Below are positions 34,611 to 43,604 of a stretch of 64,000 bases of DNA, one piece after another. The translations under genes were made by a program, and so were the position numbers. Below the pieces are notes generated by a model. That model worked only from the letters and a program-made list of their open reading frames with translations. It ran no database searches and had not been told where the DNA came from. Origin of the DNA: an uncultured Clostridia bacterium (GTDB lineage Bacteria > Bacillota > Clostridia > Christensenellales > UBA1242); the NCBI GenBank assembly GCA_934747255.1, contig CAKVGH010000001.1, forward strand, positions 186,001 through 250,000, written 5' to 3'. Position 1 is the first letter of the stretch; each line of letters starts with the position of its first letter.

Positions 34611-35720
34611 ATGAGATTATTTTGTGAAGGATTAGATTTAAGCGATGCTGTTTTGAAGGTTATCAAGGCAGTTAGCAACAAAACAACAAATCCTATTTTG
34701 GAAGGCATAAAGTTGGTAGCAGAAGATGATACCTTAACTTTACTTGCTACTGACGGAGAACTTGCTATTGAAAAGAAAATTAAAGCAAATGTAGATGTGC
34801 AAGGTCAAACCGTAGTTCCGGGAAAATTGTTTATGGAGTTTTCAAAAAAACTAACAAGCGAACAAATTGAGTTATCGCTAAACGAAAAAAATCAGTTAAA
34901 ACTAAAATACACAGATAGTGAAGTATACATGCAATGTTTGAATGTTAATGAATTTCCAATAATTCAACAAATCAAAAATGCACAATTCTTTACGGTTAAA
35001 CAAAACGATTTTAAGGACTTAATTGAAAAAACAATTTTCTGTGTATCACTAGATGATACAAGACCAATCTTAAAAGGTTGCTTGCTCGAAGTTAAGAAAA
35101 ACGAAATCAAAAGTGTAGCACTAGATGGTTACAGAATGGCACTTGCCAAAAAGCCTATCATTGATTGTTCAACCGAAATGAGCGTTGTTGTTCCAGGCAG
35201 AAGTTTGAGTGAATTATCAAAGTTGCTAGAAGATAGCGATGCTCCATTAAGATTACTTGTTCAACAAAACTACCTTATGGCAGAAGTTAGTAGCACAAAG
35301 ATTATTACAAGATTACTTGGAACAGGTGCAGATTACATTAACTATAATCAAATTATTCCAACAGATTTCAAAACAACAGTTGTTGTTCAAAAAAATCAAC
35401 TAGAACAAGCACTTGAAAGAGTTGCAATTTTGGCAAGAGCCAGCAACGATAACAGTGCAAACTTTGATTTTAAGGAAAACCTTTTAACATTGCAAGCAAA
35501 AGCCGAAATTGGTAATGTTACCGAAAAAGTTACAGTATCGGTTGTGGGAGAAGAAATCTCAATCAGTTTTGATAACTTCTTTGTAAGAGAAAGTTTGAGT
35601 GCAATTAAAGATGACTTTGTAAAAATTCAACTCAACGGACCAATTAACCCTTGCGTACTTGTTCCACATAACGGCGATGAATTTTTGTATTTAATTTTGC
35701 CTATTAGACAAATTAGATAA
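34611..35720 (+). CDS. dnaN: DNA polymerase III beta subunit (sliding clamp)
   Basis: This 369-residue protein folds as three clamp domains. It begins MRLFCEGLDLSDAVLKVIKA. Clamp motifs include KTTNPILEGIKL in domain 1, DDTRPILKGCLLEVK and ALDGYRMALAKK in domain 2, and the C-terminal LPIRQIR, the counterpart of the usual L-P-[MV]-R end. GGGAGAAA precedes the ATG. It directly follows dnaA, as usual. Confidence 0.97.
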   Translation: MRLFCEGLDLSDAVLKVIKAVSNKTTNPILEGIKLVAEDDTLTLLATDGELAIEKKIKANVDVQGQTVVPGKLFMEFSKKLTSEQIELSLNEKNQLKLKYTDSEVYMQCLNVNEFPIIQQIKNAQFFTVKQNDFKDLIEKTIFCVSLDDTRPILKGCLLEVKKNEIKSVALDGYRMALAKKPIIDCSTEMSVVVPGRSLSELSKLLEDSDAPLRLLVQQNYLMAEVSSTKIITRLLGTGADYINYNQIIPTDFKTTVVVQKNQLEQALERVAILARASNDNSANFDFKENLLTLQAKAEIGNVTEKVTVSVVGEEISISFDNFFVRESLSAIKDDFVKIQLNGPINPCVLVPHNGDEFLYLILPIRQIR

Positions 35721-35770
35721 AAAACTAATAAGCGTTATTTACATAAAACAAAATCAAACTTTTACATATA

Positions 35771-35824
35771 AAAAACAACTTAACAAATTAAACTAAAAAC
35801 TAATTTGCAAAGTTGTTTTTTTGT
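35771..35824 (+). terminator. dnaN terminator
   Basis: AACAACTT pairs with AAGTTGTT (long AT-rich inner stem AACAAATTA/TAATTTG), followed by a T-run. Confidence 0.8.
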
Positions 35825-35828
35825 ATAT

Positions 35829-35873
35829 AGTGTGATTATAAATACTGTAATTATGAATAGTGTGATTATAAAC
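35829..35873. repeat. Three imperfect 15-base tandem repeats
   Basis: AGTGTGATTATAAAT, ACTGTAATTATGAAT and AGTGTGATTATAAAC follow one another exactly. They lie in the 350-base gap (35721-36072) between dnaN and the ferritin-like gene; nothing else is seen there after the terminator. Confidence 0.6.
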
Positions 35874-36072
35874 AATCTAATGTGGCGTAAAACTTTGAAA
35901 CAAGTGACATCTTTTTGTTAGCACTAACTATCGCTTTTAATTGTTAGCCAAATCATTTTTTGCGAACACAAATTCAAAAGTTTCTACAATTATTTTATAT
36001 ATTTAACTCATATCAGTTGCTAGCCAATTTTAAGGCTATTTGCTTACGCTTTTTGGTGGCAAAATATGTATA

Positions 36073-36543
36073 TTACTTATCAAATCGTTCCAACTGTTCT
36101 CGCAATTTTTTTAAGTGCATTTTTTCGTCTTCCATAATTTCGCTAAACAAGGTTTTTAGGCTTTCGTTATCTACCATCTCAATGGCTTTTTCATACGATT
36201 TTATAGCCTTTTCTTCGTCGCGAATATCTGTGATTAAAAATTCCCTTTCGTTCATAGCATAATCCAAATATTCGGTCGTAAAAAATTTGTTATATTGATT
36301 GCATAAGTAAGGTATTCCGCCAAATTGAACTATTGCGTCAGCAAGCAACCTAGCGTGCATCATCTCGTCACGGTCGATTTCTTCTAGTAGCCTTTTTAAT
36401 TCCTTGTCGCTAGTCATTGCTATTTGATAAAAATATTGCATAATTGCACATAGTTCGCCGTCTTTACCTGATAATAAATCAGCCAAAATATTTATAGTAT
36501 GATTTTCTGGTTTTGCATCTAAAATTTTTGTGTATTTTTCCAT
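36073..36543 (-). CDS. Ferritin-like diiron protein (bacterioferritin/DPS-related)
   Basis: This 156-residue four-helix-bundle protein has diiron ligands in order: GELCAIMQYFYQ near residue 30, DEMMHARLL near 61, DEEKAIKSYEKAI near 111, and DEKMHLKKLRE near 137. This matches the E...D-E-x-x-H / E...D-E-x-x-H pattern of rubrerythrin and bacterioferritin erythrin domains. There is no rubredoxin domain. AAAGGGGG precedes the ATG. It probably stores iron or detoxifies peroxide, as expected for an anaerobe. Confidence 0.82.
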   Translation of the reverse strand: MEKYTKILDAKPENHTINILADLLSGKDGELCAIMQYFYQIAMTSDKELKRLLEEIDRDEMMHARLLADAIVQFGGIPYLCNQYNKFFTTEYLDYAMNEREFLITDIRDEEKAIKSYEKAIEMVDNESLKTLFSEIMEDEKMHLKKLREQLERFDK

Positions 36544-36934
36544 AATACCCCCTTTTGCTAGATATATGAAATTACCTTTCTTATTTGTTAAAAATTAGCA
36601 TATCGAGATTACCAATATGACTATTTGCACAAGAAAAATAATTTATACAAGAAAAATAATTTGCACAAGGGAAAGTGTTTTTACTTTAATCATCATTATT
36701 AAGACATCATTAAAAGTGCTATTAAAAGACATTATTAAGCAATTAGAAAGATATTTGTAATTTCACAAAATCTCTTTTTGTGAGTATCAATGTTTTGTGA
36801 GTATCAGTTTGCCAATATGCTTTTATTGAAATTATTGAATGTATAAAAATTTTTCTAAAACAGGTTACACATATTAAATGCAGATAATATACTTAAAAAC
36901 TTTTGAAAATCGTTACAAACTGCCACTTAAAAAA
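36544..36934. other. Intergenic region with degenerate tandem repeat, no gene
   Basis: An 18-base unit, GCACAAGAAAAATAATTT (36627-36644), is repeated as ATACAAGAAAAATAATTT (36645-36662) and partly a third time. The ferritin and YitT promoters must lie at the two ends. Confidence 0.5.
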
Positions 36935-36963
36935 TTGGAATAAAAAAAATAGTTTGTTATAAT
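36935..36963 (+). promoter_or_regulatory. Promoter of yitT-like gene
   Basis: TTGGAA, a 17-base spacer and TATAAT, then AAAGGA before the ATG. Confidence 0.65.
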
Positions 36964-36996
36964 AAAATAAAGTTAATTATATTACAAAGGAAAAAT

Positions 36997-38217
36997 ATGA
37001 AAAAATTTAGTGAGTACATTAAACAAGTAAATTTCAAAAAATTGCTTTTAGATGTTCTATTAGTTTTGTTGGGAACATTTATTATGGCGATAGGCTTTTG
37101 CTTGTTTTTGAAGCCAAACAACATTGTTCCGGGCGGTTTTATGGGACTTGCTCAAACAATATACGAACTCTTTTCAAAAATTGGTTTTACAGCCATAAGT
37201 ATCAGTTTGTGGTACTTGCTACTTAATGTATTTTTATTTTTGTTTGCTGTCAAAACTTTGGGCATAAATTTTGGAATTAGAGCCGGTTTTGGAATTTTAG
37301 GTTATTCAGTGTTTGTGGAAATTTTGTCAAACGCAGGATTTATTCAATCGTTACTAGAAAAAATCTCAGCCGAAAGTGCTTTGCTTGGCGGTGGAACATA
37401 CATCTTATATGCAATCTTCGGTGGTGTGCTACTGGGCATAGGTATGGGACTTGTATTTAGGGGTAATGGTTCAACAGGTGGTTGCGATATGCTTGCTCTT
37501 GTCGTAAACAAATTTATTCCAACGGCAACTAGCGGACAACTTGTTATTATCGTTGATGCAATCGTTGTTTTACTCAGCGTATTGGCATATCAAAGTTTTA
37601 TTCTTCCACTATATGCGCTTATCACAATTTTCATTACAGGCAAACTTGCTGATGTGTTCCTTGACGGCGTTAAATCAATTAGGGCTTACTATATTTTAAC
37701 AAGCAAAAAACAGGAAATATCCAATGAAATTTTTACTCAATTAAAGCGTACTGCAACAAACATTAGATGCGAAGGTATGTATTCTCACGAGCAAAAAGAT
37801 ATGCTTCTTGTTATGGTTACACGAATACAAATTGGGCAGTTAAAATCTATCGTAAAGCAAATTGACCCAAAAGCATTTATGTTTTGTGCAAGCATCAAGG
37901 AAGCGTATGGCAACGGCTTTATTGTACTAACTGACAATCAAGTTAAAAAATTATCAATAAAACAAAAATTGGACGAATTTAGAAAAAAACATCAGGAAAA
38001 AAAGAAAAATATTGCACAAAAGAAGGCACAACAAAATCAAGAGAATCAAGATAGTCACGATAAACAAAATAGCATATCAAACAATGATAATATAAATATT
38101 GAAAGTACAAATAATGAATTAGCAGAAATGCAAAATCAAGACTATTTAGATGTAACTATAAACATAGATACGAATAATAGCCAAAAATCATTACCAAATA
38201 ATGATAAAGACAAATAA
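36997..38217 (+). CDS. YitT family membrane protein with DUF2179 domain
   Basis: This 406-residue protein has five to six membrane helices (residues about 15-235). The family motif FLKPNNIVPGGFMGLAQ lies near residue 38 and RGNGSTGGCDMLALVVNK near 155. A cytoplasmic DUF2179 domain follows (about 240-320, RTATNIRCEGMYSHEQKDML). The last 80 residues are lysine-, glutamine- and asparagine-rich and longer than usual, probably disordered. Substrates of the family are not established. Confidence 0.9.
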   Translation: MKKFSEYIKQVNFKKLLLDVLLVLLGTFIMAIGFCLFLKPNNIVPGGFMGLAQTIYELFSKIGFTAISISLWYLLLNVFLFLFAVKTLGINFGIRAGFGILGYSVFVEILSNAGFIQSLLEKISAESALLGGGTYILYAIFGGVLLGIGMGLVFRGNGSTGGCDMLALVVNKFIPTATSGQLVIIVDAIVVLLSVLAYQSFILPLYALITIFITGKLADVFLDGVKSIRAYYILTSKKQEISNEIFTQLKRTATNIRCEGMYSHEQKDMLLVMVTRIQIGQLKSIVKQIDPKAFMFCASIKEAYGNGFIVLTDNQVKKLSIKQKLDEFRKKHQEKKKNIAQKKAQQNQENQDSHDKQNSISNNDNINIESTNNELAEMQNQDYLDVTINIDTNNSQKSLPNNDKDK

Positions 38218-38236
38218 AATTATTGATATTAAAAAT

Positions 38237-38277
38237 CAAAAAGATAGTTATTCATTACAATTAACTATTTTTTTTTG
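38237..38277. terminator. Terminator after yitT-like gene
   Basis: ATAGTTA pairs with TAACTAT, followed by a long T-run. The rest of the 345-base convergent gap to 38563 is AT-rich and featureless. Confidence 0.75.
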
Positions 38278-38563
38278 TTCCGTAAATTTGTGAGATAAAT
38301 TAAATATAGCTTTTTATTAAAGCAAATCGTTTATTATAAAAAAATTAAAAAATAAAATAAAAAATGCAAAAAATATTGAAAATTTAGCAAAATTTTGTGT
38401 AAAAATGAGAAAAAATATCAAAAAGTTCCTAAAACACTGCAATTGTCTTAATGATACAAATTATCAATATGAAAAAATTTTAATGTTTGAAAAAATTAGC
38501 CATAAAAATTTTTATCAGTATATTGCTGTCACAATTTAGGTAAAAATTTTTGAAAGGCGATAT

Positions 38564-39520
38564 TTACAATACTCTAACTCCAATCAGTTTGACTTTGCTA
38601 GCAATAGAGCCTGATGCCTTACTTATTAAGTCTGTCGAAAGATATTTTTTGTTGTCGTCAGCAAAAACTGTGGCACAAGGTTTTTTTGATAACACACACC
38701 CTAAAAAATTTGCCCCACTAGAAATCCCAACGCCAAGCGAAAGTTCTTTGCATAACTTTTGACTCATCAAAAGAGCATCGTTGTCACTTATGGCAATAAT
38801 TTCATCAACCAAATTTTTTTCGTAAAGTTTTGGCAATTTTTGGTCGGATAGTCCCTGTATTTTGTGTTTACCGAATGGCTTTTTACCGCTTAAAATTTTT
38901 GCCATTTTAGGCTCTATTCCAATAACTTTGCAGTTTTTCCAGCGTTTCAAAAATTTACCAGCACCTGTTAGCGTCCCGCTTGTTCCCACACCAGCCACAA
39001 AGCCGTAAACTTTTTTGTGTTTTAGTTTTTCAAATATTTCCTTGCCTGTGGTGGTGTAATGAGCATAGTAATTGCTTTTGTTTTCAAATTGATTGGTCAC
39101 AAAATATTTTTCTTTATCAAGATTATTTGCATAGTCAAACCCAGCCAAAAAGTCCTTAACTTCGGTTAGTTTTGCACCATAGAGTTTTATGAGTTTTTTT
39201 CGTTCTTCACTCATAGTTTCGGGCATAACAATTTCACATTTAATACCAAGAAGATTACACAAACTAGCCAGCGATATTCCCATATTTCCGCTTGTTACTT
39301 CTACAACAGTTTTATTTTTGTTAAGCACACCTTTTTTGAAGGCGTCAAAAAGCATTTGATAGGCGACTCTGTCTTTAATGCTTCCGGTTAGATTGTACCA
39401 TTCAAGTTTGGCGTATGCCTTTTGTTTACAACCAAGATATGAATATGTAATTTCCACAAGCGGTGTTTTTCCTATAAGTTTTTTTATTGCTAAAAATTTT
39501 TCCAAAATCTCCTTTTCCAT
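38564..39520 (-). CDS. cysK: Cysteine synthase / PLP-dependent beta-family lyase (CysK type)
   Basis: This 318-residue fold-type II PLP enzyme has IGKTPLVEI near residue 16, the Schiff-base lysine in LTGSIKDRVAYQ near 46, the substrate loop TSGNMGISLA near 76, and the phosphate-binding GVGTSGTLTGAGKFLK near 178. SSGANFLG lies near the C-terminus. It should make cysteine from O-acetylserine and sulfide. The usual N-P-G-G-S-x-K-D-R reads YNLTGSIKDR, so another beta-replacement amino-acid substrate cannot be excluded. AAGGAG precedes the ATG. It is one of few minus-strand genes right of dnaA. Confidence 0.82.
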   Translation of the reverse strand: MEKEILEKFLAIKKLIGKTPLVEITYSYLGCKQKAYAKLEWYNLTGSIKDRVAYQMLFDAFKKGVLNKNKTVVEVTSGNMGISLASLCNLLGIKCEIVMPETMSEERKKLIKLYGAKLTEVKDFLAGFDYANNLDKEKYFVTNQFENKSNYYAHYTTTGKEIFEKLKHKKVYGFVAGVGTSGTLTGAGKFLKRWKNCKVIGIEPKMAKILSGKKPFGKHKIQGLSDQKLPKLYEKNLVDEIIAISDNDALLMSQKLCKELSLGVGISSGANFLGCVLSKKPCATVFADDNKKYLSTDLISKASGSIASKVKLIGVRVL

Positions 39521-39679
39521 TTTTGCTCCTTAAAACTTTAATTTTAACTTACAAGTATATATTTTTTTCTAGCAAAAATAGTTACTGAAATATAGTAAAA
39601 AGAGTTACAGAAAGTCGATTAAAAATTTGTATAATAGTATTAAAAAAATTATAGTAAAAAAAATATAATACAAAAAAAG

Positions 39680-39707
39680 TTGTAATATTTTCAAAAAGTT
39701 GTATAAT
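39680..39707 (+). promoter_or_regulatory. Promoter of the CvpA-like gene
   Basis: TTGTAA, a 16-base spacer and TATAAT, about 30 bases before the ATG. Confidence 0.65.
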
Positions 39708-39736
39708 AATTATACAAACACATTTGGAGGAATCAA

Positions 39737-42316
39737 ATGGATAAGGGAACAATTATGCTCATAGCAAACCTTGCGTTACTTGTGATTTTAGCGTTTGGGT
39801 TTTTAGTTGGATTAAGGGGTGTGAAAAAATCGGGACTCAGTCTAGCATTTTTTATAGTGTCACTAGTTGTTACGACTTTAATTACACCACTAATCAGCAA
39901 GGCACTTTTAGGAATAAAAGTTAATGTAGACGGCAGTATGCTTACCATTCAAGAGTGGTTAAAAGGCGTTTTAAGTGAAAGCGGAATTATCAAGGAACTT
40001 GCTTCTAGCGGTAGTAATGTAGAAGCCTTGCTTAATGGCTTGCCACAAGCGATTGGTAATCTTGCCACATTTGTCGCACTCGTAATCGTGGTGGGATTTA
40101 TTTTCTGGATTGCTTATCTTATCACAGCATCTATTGTGCTTAAAAAAGATAAAACTCCAAAACAAAAAAATACAGTTAGCAAAACTGCACCTAGTTATGT
40201 TTCTGCAACAGGAAATGTAACTTATGTGAGAGATAACAAAGTTAAAAAGCACCGCCTTCTAGGTGGTTTAGTTGGTGCGTTGCACGCACTTGTATTTGTT
40301 GTTGCACTTTTAATTCCAGTGTGTGGAGTTACAAGTTTGTATAACGAACTCGCCTTTCAAACCGAAGTTCCAGCCACAACTACAACCGTTAGTATCGGCT
40401 TGTTAAATGTAAATAGTGAAGGCGGAAGTGCTGACCAAGGGGCTAGCGATGAAGACAAGGACTATACAGCCACAGCAAAACTTATTCAATCAAATGTTCC
40501 ACAGGAAGCTTCGGACATCCTTACTGGTGTAAACGATAGCATTTTAGGTCATATTACAAACATATTTAACGCAGGTGATATTTGGTTTAACTCCATTGCA
40601 AAATGCAATGTAAATGGCGAAAAAATTGTACTCAAAAACGAAATTAAAACTTTTGCCAGTGCATATAACGACATTGATTACATTTCCAAAATCGACTTTA
40701 ATTCAGTTGAAAGTGTAAAGAGCATTGATTTTGATAGAATTAGAAAGGCAGTCGACAACGTGTTCAATAGCAAATTACTTGACACTATCGGCACAGAACT
40801 TGGCTATAAATATCTTGATTGGTTAACAATGGACGAAAGCGAACTTGCCACCTTACCACAAGAAATTCAAGATATGGTAGCAGATTTGCGAACAGAAATT
40901 GATAAAGACGCAAACTTAAAAGAATTTTTGGTAGAAATTAAAAAGATATTTGGCGATGACCAAAAACAATTACAATTTTTCAAGAGCGAAATAAATGTTG
41001 TTATCAATATTGCAGAAGAAATTGTAAAGAGTGATTTAATTGATTTAATCGTGGGTGTAGACCAAGTAGACGCAGACCAAGTCATTGCTGTTCTAAACAA
41101 AAATAACAACGAACTTGTAAACAAAATTATTGACCACATATTTAGTAGTGAACTTGTCAATCTTTCAACACTAACTGGCACAAATTATGCTATTGATGAA
41201 ATTATGTCAATGTTAAAAGACACTTCTATAAATGGTGCAACAGAACCAATTTTGACAATTGCAAAAATTACTCTTGCAAGTGCTCAAAACAGAATTGATA
41301 GTACCGCAGTAAAAAATATGGTGGACCTATCTCTTGATATGTACAACGAATATAGCACTATCGGTTTTGATAAAATTCAAAATGACTTAACTTTAATTGC
41401 AACTCCAAACTTTAAGGATAATATCAAAAAGTACGGAATAGCACTTGATTCATTCAAAAATATGAGCTTGTGGACAGAATTTAAGAATGCTGAAAATATT
41501 ACTTCTTACACCGCATTTGTTACAAACTTTGGCAATTTGAAATACAATATGGGCCAAAACGAAGATGGAACAACTGATTACTTTAATGTTAGAGATTATG
41601 TAGATGTTTCTTGTCTTTATCCACAAAATCCAGCAGTTGCTAACGACCCATATAAAAACATTTTGGAAGTAGAATTTGAAAACATTGCTCCTGCCATTGA
41701 AAAATTATTCACTGTTTACTTTGAAGAAACTTCGAGTAACGGACAGATTATAAAGGTAACCTTGTTTGAAAAAATCTTGAATGACAAACTTGGCGATGTT
41801 ATTGACAAAATTAGCGATGAAGATTTATCAGTAATTTTAACTGCATTTGGTAACAGTAAACTATTCAAACCAACAAATGTTATGATTCTAAATGCAATCA
41901 ACAAACAAATTCAAGACAACATTGGTGGAACAATTCCAGATTTAGTACCTGACGAAGTTGATTTGACCGAAGAAGAAGTAAAACAAATTGTCGAAATCGT
42001 TACAGATGCAAAAGATTTAATTCCAACATTAAAAGATGTAACTGATGGAACAAAAACTCTCGATGATGTGTTAAAAGAAGTTCAAACTGACCCAGATAAG
42101 TCATCAGTTAAGGATACAGTTGTGTCAATTCTAGACAAATTGCAAGACAACGCAAAAAATGACGGTGTTTTGGGTAATGTTTATAATGCAATGTTTGACT
42201 ATGTTTATAATGACGATAGTTTGAGTGATATTAAACAAATCATTGATGATAACGGCGGAAAGGAAAATGTTGACTGGAACGCAGTTATCAATCAATATCT
42301 CGGTTTAACTGCATAA
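39737..42316 (+). CDS. Large CvpA-like membrane protein with long extracytoplasmic region
   Basis: This 859-residue protein has four N-terminal hydrophobic segments. Two flank GVKKSGLSLAFFIVSLVV at about residues 8-50, one lies at 110-135 (ATFVALVIVVGFIFWIAYLI), and one at 178-205 (LLGGLVGALHALVFVVALLI). The G-x-x-x-G-x-x-x-x-L pattern of the last is typical of CvpA (colicin V production family). The remaining 650 residues are mostly helical, acidic and repetitive, without recognisable domains, and are predicted outside the membrane. TTTGGAGG precedes the ATG. CvpA proteins are usually under 200 residues, so the extension is unusual. Function unknown. Confidence 0.6.
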   Translation: MDKGTIMLIANLALLVILAFGFLVGLRGVKKSGLSLAFFIVSLVVTTLITPLISKALLGIKVNVDGSMLTIQEWLKGVLSESGIIKELASSGSNVEALLNGLPQAIGNLATFVALVIVVGFIFWIAYLITASIVLKKDKTPKQKNTVSKTAPSYVSATGNVTYVRDNKVKKHRLLGGLVGALHALVFVVALLIPVCGVTSLYNELAFQTEVPATTTTVSIGLLNVNSEGGSADQGASDEDKDYTATAKLIQSNVPQEASDILTGVNDSILGHITNIFNAGDIWFNSIAKCNVNGEKIVLKNEIKTFASAYNDIDYISKIDFNSVESVKSIDFDRIRKAVDNVFNSKLLDTIGTELGYKYLDWLTMDESELATLPQEIQDMVADLRTEIDKDANLKEFLVEIKKIFGDDQKQLQFFKSEINVVINIAEEIVKSDLIDLIVGVDQVDADQVIAVLNKNNNELVNKIIDHIFSSELVNLSTLTGTNYAIDEIMSMLKDTSINGATEPILTIAKITLASAQNRIDSTAVKNMVDLSLDMYNEYSTIGFDKIQNDLTLIATPNFKDNIKKYGIALDSFKNMSLWTEFKNAENITSYTAFVTNFGNLKYNMGQNEDGTTDYFNVRDYVDVSCLYPQNPAVANDPYKNILEVEFENIAPAIEKLFTVYFEETSSNGQIIKVTLFEKILNDKLGDVIDKISDEDLSVILTAFGNSKLFKPTNVMILNAINKQIQDNIGGTIPDLVPDEVDLTEEEVKQIVEIVTDAKDLIPTLKDVTDGTKTLDDVLKEVQTDPDKSSVKDTVVSILDKLQDNAKNDGVLGNVYNAMFDYVYNDDSLSDIKQIIDDNGGKENVDWNAVINQYLGLTA

Positions 42317-42400
42317 TAGCGACTCAATAAAACTGTTTTTAGTAAATAAAAATTAAAAATATGTAATACTTGCTGAGTAGACAAGAGACAAATAATAATA

Positions 42401-42434
42401 TAAAAAGGTTGAAGAATTTTCTCCAACTTTTTTA
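42401..42434 (+). terminator. Terminator after the CvpA-like gene
   Basis: AAAAAGGTTG pairs with CCAACTTTTTT around a GAAGAATTTTCT loop. Confidence 0.65.
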
Positions 42435-42473
42435 TTGCAATAAATGTAAATTTGAAAATACCCCGTTTTTGAA

Positions 42474-42503
42474 TTGACATCACAAAACAATAAAAATTAT
42501 AAT
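42474..42503 (+). promoter_or_regulatory. Promoter of the 86-residue gene
   Basis: TTGACA, an 18-base spacer and TATAAT. Confidence 0.7.
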
Positions 42504-42555
42504 ATAAATATAATGGCAAGATATTTCTTACTCACAATTAAAAAAGGAGTGTGTT

Positions 42556-42816
42556 ATGCTTGACAGTTACAATGTTTCCAAAGAAGACATCGAAGCATTA
42601 GTTGAAGTTCTTATCAGTGTAAAAGATAGGGAATTAGGCTATATGCAAGAACTAGAACTCTTGGAAGAAAATGGTTTTAAGTCCACATTGCTTGATATGT
42701 TTGGCACGCTAGATTCGGCTAAAACATATTTGTCTTCACATAGGCAAGATTACCCACAAATGCAAGGCGGAATTAGTACCTTAATTGATTATATTAACAG
42801 ACTTTCTCACAAATAG
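42556..42816 (+). CDS. Small conserved-looking hypothetical protein
   Basis: The 86-residue acidic protein (MLDSYNVSKEDIEALVEVL...) has AAAAAAGGAG before the ATG and its own promoter and terminator, so it is a real gene. It is predicted all-helical, with no membrane segment, signal or cysteines. I do not recognise it. Confidence 0.7.
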   Translation: MLDSYNVSKEDIEALVEVLISVKDRELGYMQELELLEENGFKSTLLDMFGTLDSAKTYLSSHRQDYPQMQGGISTLIDYINRLSHK

Positions 42817-42855
42817 AATTTGTGTCTAGATTTGTTTGAATAGTTTTTTTGCGTC

Positions 42856-42883
42856 AAAAAATTGCTTTATTGCAATTTTTTTT
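42856..42883 (+). terminator. Terminator of the small gene
   Basis: AAAAAATTGC pairs with GCAATTTTTTT. It overlaps the downstream gtrA-like promoter. Confidence 0.7.
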
Positions 42884-42890
42884 ATATAAT
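42862..42890 (+). promoter_or_regulatory. Promoter of the GtrA-like gene
   Basis: TTGCTT, a 17-base spacer and TATAAT. The -35 box lies within the previous gene's terminator stem. Confidence 0.55.
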
Positions 42891-42933
42891 AAATATGATT
42901 ATTATCAATTTAATTTACTTTAAGGATTTATAT

Positions 42934-43500
42934 ATGGACGAAGAATTAAAACAATCTACCGAAGCAAATATGCCTAAACTTACAAAAAAACAAGAGATAT
43001 GGAACTTGATAAAATTTGTACTTTTTTCTATCAGTGCGGGCGTTATTCAAATATTATCTTTCACACTATTTAGCGAACTAATTTTCAATGACGCAAACAA
43101 TCAATATGGGTGGTCGTATTTTATCTCATTAGCATTATCAGTACTCTGGAATTTTACTTTCAACAGAAAATTCACTTTCAAAAGTGCCAACAATATTACA
43201 GTTGCAATGCTTTTAGTTTTGTTATACTACTGTGCATTTACGCCACTTTCTATTTGGTGGGGACAAGCCTTAAACAATATTGGCTGGAATGAATACTTGG
43301 TTTTGGCGCTAACAATGATAGTAAACTTTGTAACCGAATTTTTGTGGACAAGATTTGTTGTTTATCGCAACTCAATCAATTCGGCTGTTGACAAAACCAG
43401 AAAAAAAAGTTTGCAGACAAACGAAGATAATTTGGACGACAAAACAGTTGATTTGTCAGTCAAAAATTCACAAAACACTGCTGTGGACAAAAAAGAGTAA
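42934..43500 (+). CDS. GtrA-like family membrane protein
   Basis: The start at ATG 42934 (MDEELKQSTEANMPK) has AAGGA upstream; the longer frame to 42862 would include the promoter. The 188-residue protein has four membrane helices. The family pattern is FVLFSISAGVIQILSFTLF in helix 1, LALSVLWNFTFNRKFTF in helix 2, and a final FLWTRFVVYR. GtrA proteins flip or carry lipid-linked sugars for glycosylation. The C-terminal 45 residues are polar and probably disordered. Confidence 0.85.
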   Translation: MDEELKQSTEANMPKLTKKQEIWNLIKFVLFSISAGVIQILSFTLFSELIFNDANNQYGWSYFISLALSVLWNFTFNRKFTFKSANNITVAMLLVLLYYCAFTPLSIWWGQALNNIGWNEYLVLALTMIVNFVTEFLWTRFVVYRNSINSAVDKTRKKSLQTNEDNLDDKTVDLSVKNSQNTAVDKKE

Positions 43501-43551
43501 ATCGGTTTTTTTAACATAAAATAAAATCATAGTTTGCACTTATTAAAAAAG

Positions 43552-43580
43552 TTGTCAAATAAAAATTTTTGTTGTAAAAT
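43552..43580 (+). promoter_or_regulatory. mscL promoter
   Basis: TTGTCA, a 17-base spacer and TAAAAT, then AAAAGGAG before the ATG. Confidence 0.7.
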
Positions 43581-43604
43581 ATTGGCGTAAAAAAGGAGTA
43601 ATTT

